Source: Brassica napus
Lineage: Eukaryota > Streptophyta > Magnoliopsida > Brassicales > Brassicaceae
Direction of reading: 5' to 3'
NCBI RefSeq assembly: GCF_020379485.1
Contig: NC_063436.1
Location: 38,197,512-38,261,511 of the forward strand
Length of the DNA: 64,000 nt
Every line of letters starts with the position of its first letter. The first letter of the stretch is position 1. Below are positions 59,478 through 64,000 of this stretch, in pieces. A program made the position numbers and the translations under genes. Below the pieces are notes generated by a model. The model saw nothing but the letters and a program-made list of their open reading frames with translations, had not been told where the DNA came from and ran no database searches.

Positions 59478-59849
59478 AGATATATTTAAAACCATAGAGA
59501 ATATAAACAATCAGTTACTTTGTCCTAGTGGTTGAGCGACTTAATTTTCACTGATTCATCCCGGGTTAGAAACCCCCTTCAACGTGTTTGGATTGTTTTT
59601 TTAATAATTTATATTTTAAATCGTAATAGACAGCTCAGCAACACGTACGCTTCCGTTAATGACATGTCACCAATCTATTAACGTTTGACTAACGGAAAAG
59701 AGGTCAATGTATGATTTAGCCTATTTTTATTAGTTCGTATATGTAATTTAAAATAAATCTATGTTGATGTATGTTTTAGCATATGTCATCAGTGTATGTA
59801 CTGATCGGAACCATAGCCCTCTGTTGATGTATGAATTGGCCGATTTCCC
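59478..59849 (-). repeat. Right terminal inverted repeat of the MULE
   Basis: Reverse complement of the left repeat (54892-54995 plus 57825-58078), uninterrupted; it therefore shows what the left one looked like before the Helitron arrived. Confidence 0.87.
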
Positions 59850-59858
59850 CTTACACCA

Positions 59859-61578
59859 CCCAAGCTGTTTCCCATACTTGGTCATGCAGCTCAGATCAAG
59901 TACTCAAACCCAATAAAGCTAATTTTCGACGAAACGACTTTCTCTTTGCTGGAGGCCACTGCCCTTAGTTTGGTGTGTTTACATGAACACACACCTAAAC
60001 AAAAATAGTAGATTATGTCTTTTAATGTTATTAGTGGAAAGTAAACAAACTTCGGAACAGAAATTTATCACCATTCAACTTTTTTTTTGTTGCCTTTACT
60101 TTTATTATAACTAAATAAACAAAAGAAGATGAAAGTGAAGTGCAAGACTAATTTCTTCTTGAACCACATCTATTATTTAAAATAAAGTAATTTGATATGG
60201 TTAGAATTGTGGATAAATTTATTTTATTCTTTTTGATTATTAAAAATATAGAAAAGAGCACAAATATATCCACTTATATATCGATATAATATATAGAACT
60301 AAGGTTTAAAGGAGTATTTTTTATATTAAAACTAATTACGCTAAAATATAGTTATTTATAAAATAATTTATAAATTTTATTGAATTATGATAAATATTAT
60401 AGTTTATTTAATTTTCTTTAAACGACAAGTACCAAAAGTTTTGTACTCTTTTGCGCTAACAAAAATACGAGATAATTTGCAGAATTTTTCAAATATATAA
60501 TTTATAATAAATGGAATACTTGTTTAGATTATATTAGCATATCTAATTTTAATTTGTAATATATAAATATCTTATTTTTATTTCGAAATTTATTATACAT
60601 GCTTTTATTAAAACATCTGTTCTTTAATGGATACTATATATGTTACCATTCTCATACTGTTTTCAACTGCTTTTATTGTTGCCGGTTCTATTCATTGTGA
60701 TAAACTAAATGCAACTGCACAATAAAGTACGCTGTAGAAATGAGGGATAGAATCCACGAGGACCATGTATACACTTCAATTCTTAGTTTGAACCAAGATA
60801 GAAGACACAGTGATATAGGTTTTAGAATGCAACTATATTAAGCAGTAAATCAAGACGATGTAAACTGTAAAAGAAAAAAGCTAGGCGTTAGAAATTTCTC
60901 TGGAAATCAGATCATGAATGCAAATATGTTATGAGAAAATTAATGAAAAACCATTGTTGACTCAAATTGGTTGTAGGTTTCTAAATTGGTGTCTTTTTCT
61001 AGTTAATTTAGCTCTGTTGGCAAAAGAAAAAATTGAATTTGGTTAAAGTTGAAGTATAATTTTGCATAGTTTAAGTGCTACATATTAATCTGAATTACTC
61101 GACTCTTAATGTTAGACTGACAAGGTGATTCTTATGTGCTTGTGCATTAATATAAATATTTACATAATAATCAAAGTACAATTAGTGATTGTGTTGTTTC
61201 CATTTTAGATCATTTTCTTATATATATATATATATATATACGAAAATTAAATATACTATTATATTTAAACAAAATTATTTATTATCACAATTAAATATGT
61301 GATTTCAATACAATTTAGATCAGTTCAATTTTTCTTTTTTTGGTATATTAAATTATATATATTTTTCAACTAAATCATTATTTTATTTTTTTAAATACAG
61401 GAAACACGATCATATTTAATTATATTTAGTTTTATTCATTATAGTAATTTGTAAATATATTTTATAACAATCTTTATAATTTAATATATATGTTATTATA
61501 AGAAGAAGTAGAAAATAAAAAGTGTTAATTTAATTAGAGTTTCACTAACCAATATAATCAGGGATATTCTAAATATGT

Positions 61579-61611
<33 letters not shown>

Positions 61612-61922
61612 ATGTATAAATAACTAAATCATAATAATTGTTTAACTTTTTACTTTCACTGATTTTTAAAACTTAAAATGGTTTATAATTTATATATATA
61701 AAAGTTAAACATAATTTTTTATTATATTGTTAACTTAGTTTGACATATAATTTTAGCATTTTAGATATAAAATTTGAGACCAATTTGAACATTCCCTTTA
61801 AAACATATTCAATTAAATTGAACTAACTGTTTTTCTTGGTTCTAATTATGCTAAAATGTCAATAATTTGTTATTTGTGATGAATATTAATGTGGATGTCC
61901 ATCAAATGCCCATAAACCCATG
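59859..61922. other. AT-rich intergenic DNA with microsatellites and an LTR-retrotransposon scrap
   Basis: No intact gene. About 60690-60960 has TAGAATCCACGAGGACCA and similar text known from the region next to gypsy LTRs in crucifers, so it is probably a small fragment of one. Microsatellites: (TA)n at about 61221-61240 and (CA)11(TA)n at about 61580-61611. At 59870-60000 a short plus-strand open stretch (LFPILGHAAQIKYSNPIKLI) may be a gene scrap but was not identified. Confidence 0.4.
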
Positions 61923-61959
61923 CACTACAAGAAAACATATTTTTCACGAGGGCAATATA

Positions 61960-62345
61960 CGTTGTAACTTCGTCGTAAACGGGGTGTTACGACGAATTAA
62001 CCTCAAAACACGTTTCGTCGTAAAACGTCCGTCGTAACGGATGTTTCGTCGTAAATGACTTGTTAAGTTTACGACGAAACATATTCCTCGTAAAGCGCAG
62101 GGCACAATTTCGTCGTAAACGAGACGTAATATTTTGTGGTAAACTCCACGTAATGGGTTCGATGTAAAGCAGACGTAAACACTTTCGTTGTAAAGAACAC
62201 TTAAATTTTTCGATGTAAAACCCTCGTAAATCTTTCGATGTAAACTCCACGTAATGGTTTCGATGTACAGAACACGTAAACTTTTCGATGTAAAACCCTC
62301 GTAAATCTTTCGACGTTAATCAGTCGTAAATGTTTACGTGGAGTT
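61960..62345. repeat. CACTA subterminal repeats (CGTCGTAAA / CGATGTAAA)
   Basis: More than a dozen 9-12 bp motifs such as TTTCGTCGTAAAC, ACGTAAACTTTTCGATGTAA and TCCACGTAATGG, in direct and inverted order, within about 390 bp of the CACTA end. Confidence 0.85.
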
Positions 62346-62544
62346 TACATCGATTCTTATTAATATATAATATAAATTTGAATATTTTTTTAACCTCAAA
62401 TATAAATTTGAATTTACTTAAAATTCAGAATTTAAAATAATTTTAATTTTAAAACAAAATATGAAAATAAAAAACATATTTTAAAAAAGCATTTAAAAGT
62501 CATAATATTTAAATTCATAATACAAACCGAAATATAAAAAAAAA

Positions 62545-63770
62545 CTACATATCATCGAAGTAGTCGGTGGGGTTGCTCGGCTGTTGACGGGTTGGATCGG
62601 ACTCTTGGGGATCTCGTACTGGCAACCCAAGAGCGGCTCGTCTCTGACTCAACATTCTCTGCATAACCGGGTTTCCCACGGCCATCACGTCTAGCAAATC
62701 CTCAAGAGAGTCTAAACGAACCTGCTGGCTATCCATTCGAGCTTTCATCTGAGAAGTCTCTTCATCCCGTCTCGAAGTGTATGACGAAGTTACCCTTGTA
62801 ACTTTGTTAACAGAGCCTATACCGACTATTCGTCCCTTCTTTCTAGGAGCCACCAATAAAGTTAAAACATATATTAATATAGTTAATTATGTTAAAATAT
62901 TAAAAATAATGTAAACAAAAATTTTAAGTTGTACCTCTTCGAAGATTCTGTCGGCGTCTTCGGTGGACAATGTGACGGGTAATCCATCGGGAGACTCCTG
63001 AGTTAGTTGTGTCTCCCGTTGTTCAATCCGAGTAGCCACTGCTTGGAAGAGTTTCTCAGATGCAGGATCCACAAAAACTCTGTCGGATGTGGCGTGAGTC
63101 ATCTTGAATAGGTCAGACAGAGCTGGTAAGACTCCCGTCTTCTCCAACTACAAAAAAATAATAAAAAAATTATATTAATTGAATATTTTAAAATAAATAT
63201 TTAAAACAAAACTTACAGCTTCTAGACGGATGCCTGCATGAGGTTTTTGGCCGGTTCTGTGAAGCATGGGCAAATTACCATCTTTATCCTTCGTTCTTCG
63301 AGAAGCCGAGCACGAATTGGCCATTTTGATCGAAGAGGGGTGCTTCCAATAGGCGATGAGGCCATCCCACACAGCCTTCGTGAGCTCAGTGGACTTTCCC
63401 TCATACCCGTCGATCTCCCACTTGTCCTTCCAATCGGAGACTGTGTTGCAGAGGCGGATCTTTGCTTTTGCAACGAATTCCGCCTTCACCATCTCGGTGA
63501 TTCCCAAAGACCAATGCCACTTTTGCTGAAACACAAAAAAATTGAAGAAATTACAATTAATAATAATATTAAAAAATATATACATATTTAAAAGTGAAAA
63601 TTTAATTAAATTTAAAAATCTTACCGCAAACATTTTAAACCAAGTGATCTTAACGTGATTTGGTGTCTTGCTCCAGTTCGGATAAGCCCCGTCGTAGTAA
63701 CCCTTAATCGTTTTCGAAACGCTCCGGCTAACACGGTTGTTAGCAACGTATGGGTTCAGTCCTGGGAGAC
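62545..63770 (-). CDS. CACTA-element protein (Transposase_24-like), at least 4 exons, partial
   Basis: Exons on the minus strand, placed by GT...AG sites: about 63770-63633 (NPYVANNRVSRSVSKTIKGY, then WFKMFA), 63526-63217 (QKWHWSLGI, AKIRLCNTVSDWKDKWE, LIAYWKHPSSIKMANSCSA, DGNLPMLHRTGQKPHAGIRL), about 63148-62937 (FKMTHATSDRVFVDP, EDADRIFEEV) and about 62838-62545, ending NPTDYFDDM. The second exon is the hallmark of the plant Transposase_24 (Ptta/En/Spm) family. Coiled-coil-like heptads (SQQVRLDSLEDLLDVM) occur in the last exon. All internal frames are open, so the gene may be recent. The 5' end lies upstream of 63770 and was not resolved. Probably a DNA-binding accessory protein rather than the catalytic transposase. 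Confidence 0.75.
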
Positions 63771-64000
63771 ATTCGTCACCATTCCCAGGTCAGAATGATG
63801 ATTTCAACTATTCAGAGGTTAATCCCGATCGACCCACTACACATACTGGTGCTCCCGAGGTTAATCTCAATACAATGAAATTATTCTTCTATAGTATGTC
63901 ATTCCATAATCTCACCAGACTATTCCATATCTTATTACTTGTTTGTATTATTCTCCAGTCAACACCACGAGATGGAGAGAATGTTGCTGCAACAGGGACC
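63771..64000. other. Upstream part of the CACTA gene or a further insertion; unresolved
   Basis: No clear continuation of the Transposase_24 protein upstream of NPYVANN in this stretch; stops occur in the expected frame. It could hold a 5' exon beyond an intron or foreign sequence. Confidence 0.3.

Larger units (their letters stand above)
54892..59849 (+). mobile_element. Pack-MULE with long terminal inverted repeats, carrying an ICMT gene fragment
   Basis: The ends AGGGAAATCGG... and ...CCGATTTCCC are inverted and flanked by the 9-bp duplication CTTACACCA (54883-54891, 59850-59858), the Mutator-like signature. The terminal repeats are about 360 bp: left 54892-54995 plus 57825-58078, right about 59478-59849. 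Without its two insertions the element is about 1.5 kb. No transposase; the interior is a captured piece of a host gene (58080-59452), which defines a Pack-MULE. Confidence 0.88.
61923..64000 (-). mobile_element. CACTA (En/Spm) transposon, one end and first gene; continues beyond the window
   Basis: The terminal CACTACAAGAAAACATA at 61923 is the CACTA end (ATG before it would be the 3-bp target copy). Next, 61960-62345 is a subterminal region packed with TTTCGTCGTAAA and CGATGTAAA-type motifs in both directions, the presumed transposase binding sites. The adjacent gene (62545-63770) encodes a Transposase_24-type protein. The other end is not in the window. The last 230 bp have no clear coding match. 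Confidence 0.85.

Noticed and set aside
59870..60000. Possible gene scrap (LFPILGHAAQIKYSNPIKLI)
   Set aside because: Short open stretch, no start, no splice partner and no family I could name.
61575..61615. Regulatory (CA)n/(TA)n tract
   Set aside because: Plain compound microsatellite in gene-free DNA.

Overview
This is a plant nuclear segment, almost certainly from a Brassica-type crucifer. It holds two intact intron-containing host genes and about 50 kb of nested transposable elements. The host genes are a cytosolic aspartate aminotransferase (ASP4 type, 114-3372) and a secreted copper amine oxidase (CuAO1 type, 8757-12665), both on the minus strand. From memory these are neighbours on Arabidopsis chromosome 1 (At1g62800/At1g62810), so the left 13 kb looks collinear. 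No bacterial, organellar, CRISPR or operon-like features were seen.

Left part (1-16.1 kb): the gap between the two genes was widened by a three-layer nest: a LINE (3971-8128), a solo LTR inside it (5710-7936), and an 864-bp hAT-type element inside that (7003-7866). A 271-bp CACTA miniature element sits 12 bp past a 5' splice site in CuAO1. A second hAT-type element (13068-13948) and an RPA1-like fragment follow.

Middle part (16.1-44.1 kb): a broken Ty1/copia element (16.1-25.26 kb) was split inside integrase by a 6-kb LTR element with a gag region but no pol (18171-24163). Next come a Ty3/gypsy RNase H fragment, a LINE ORF1 block (25.7-28.9 kb), and a minus-strand gypsy element (RT in two pieces, gag region, a 2.4-kb 5' LTR at 40260-42644). 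Its RT was split by an 8.07-kb LTR element without recognisable genes (29571-37637). That element contains 182-bp tandem repeats, a nested solo LTR of its own family, and arrays of a perfect palindrome built on GGTCGCTACGTAGCGACC.

Right part (44.1-64 kb): LINE fragments, one of them inserted in a 363-bp tandem repeat and itself hit by a solo LTR; a ~270-bp triple repeat; a Helitron candidate with an RPA1-like fragment (50554-54757); a Pack-MULE (54892-59849) carrying a broken piece of an isoprenylcysteine methyltransferase gene, with a second Helitron inside its left terminal repeat and an LTR-type insertion inside the captured gene; and the end of a large CACTA transposon with a spliced ORF (61923 to the window end).

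Most insertions were delimited from the sequence by TG...CA ends, matching target-site duplications, or reading frames that rejoin when the insert is removed. Exon edges were placed by hand from GT/AG sites and family conservation. Product names come from recognised motifs, not database searches.
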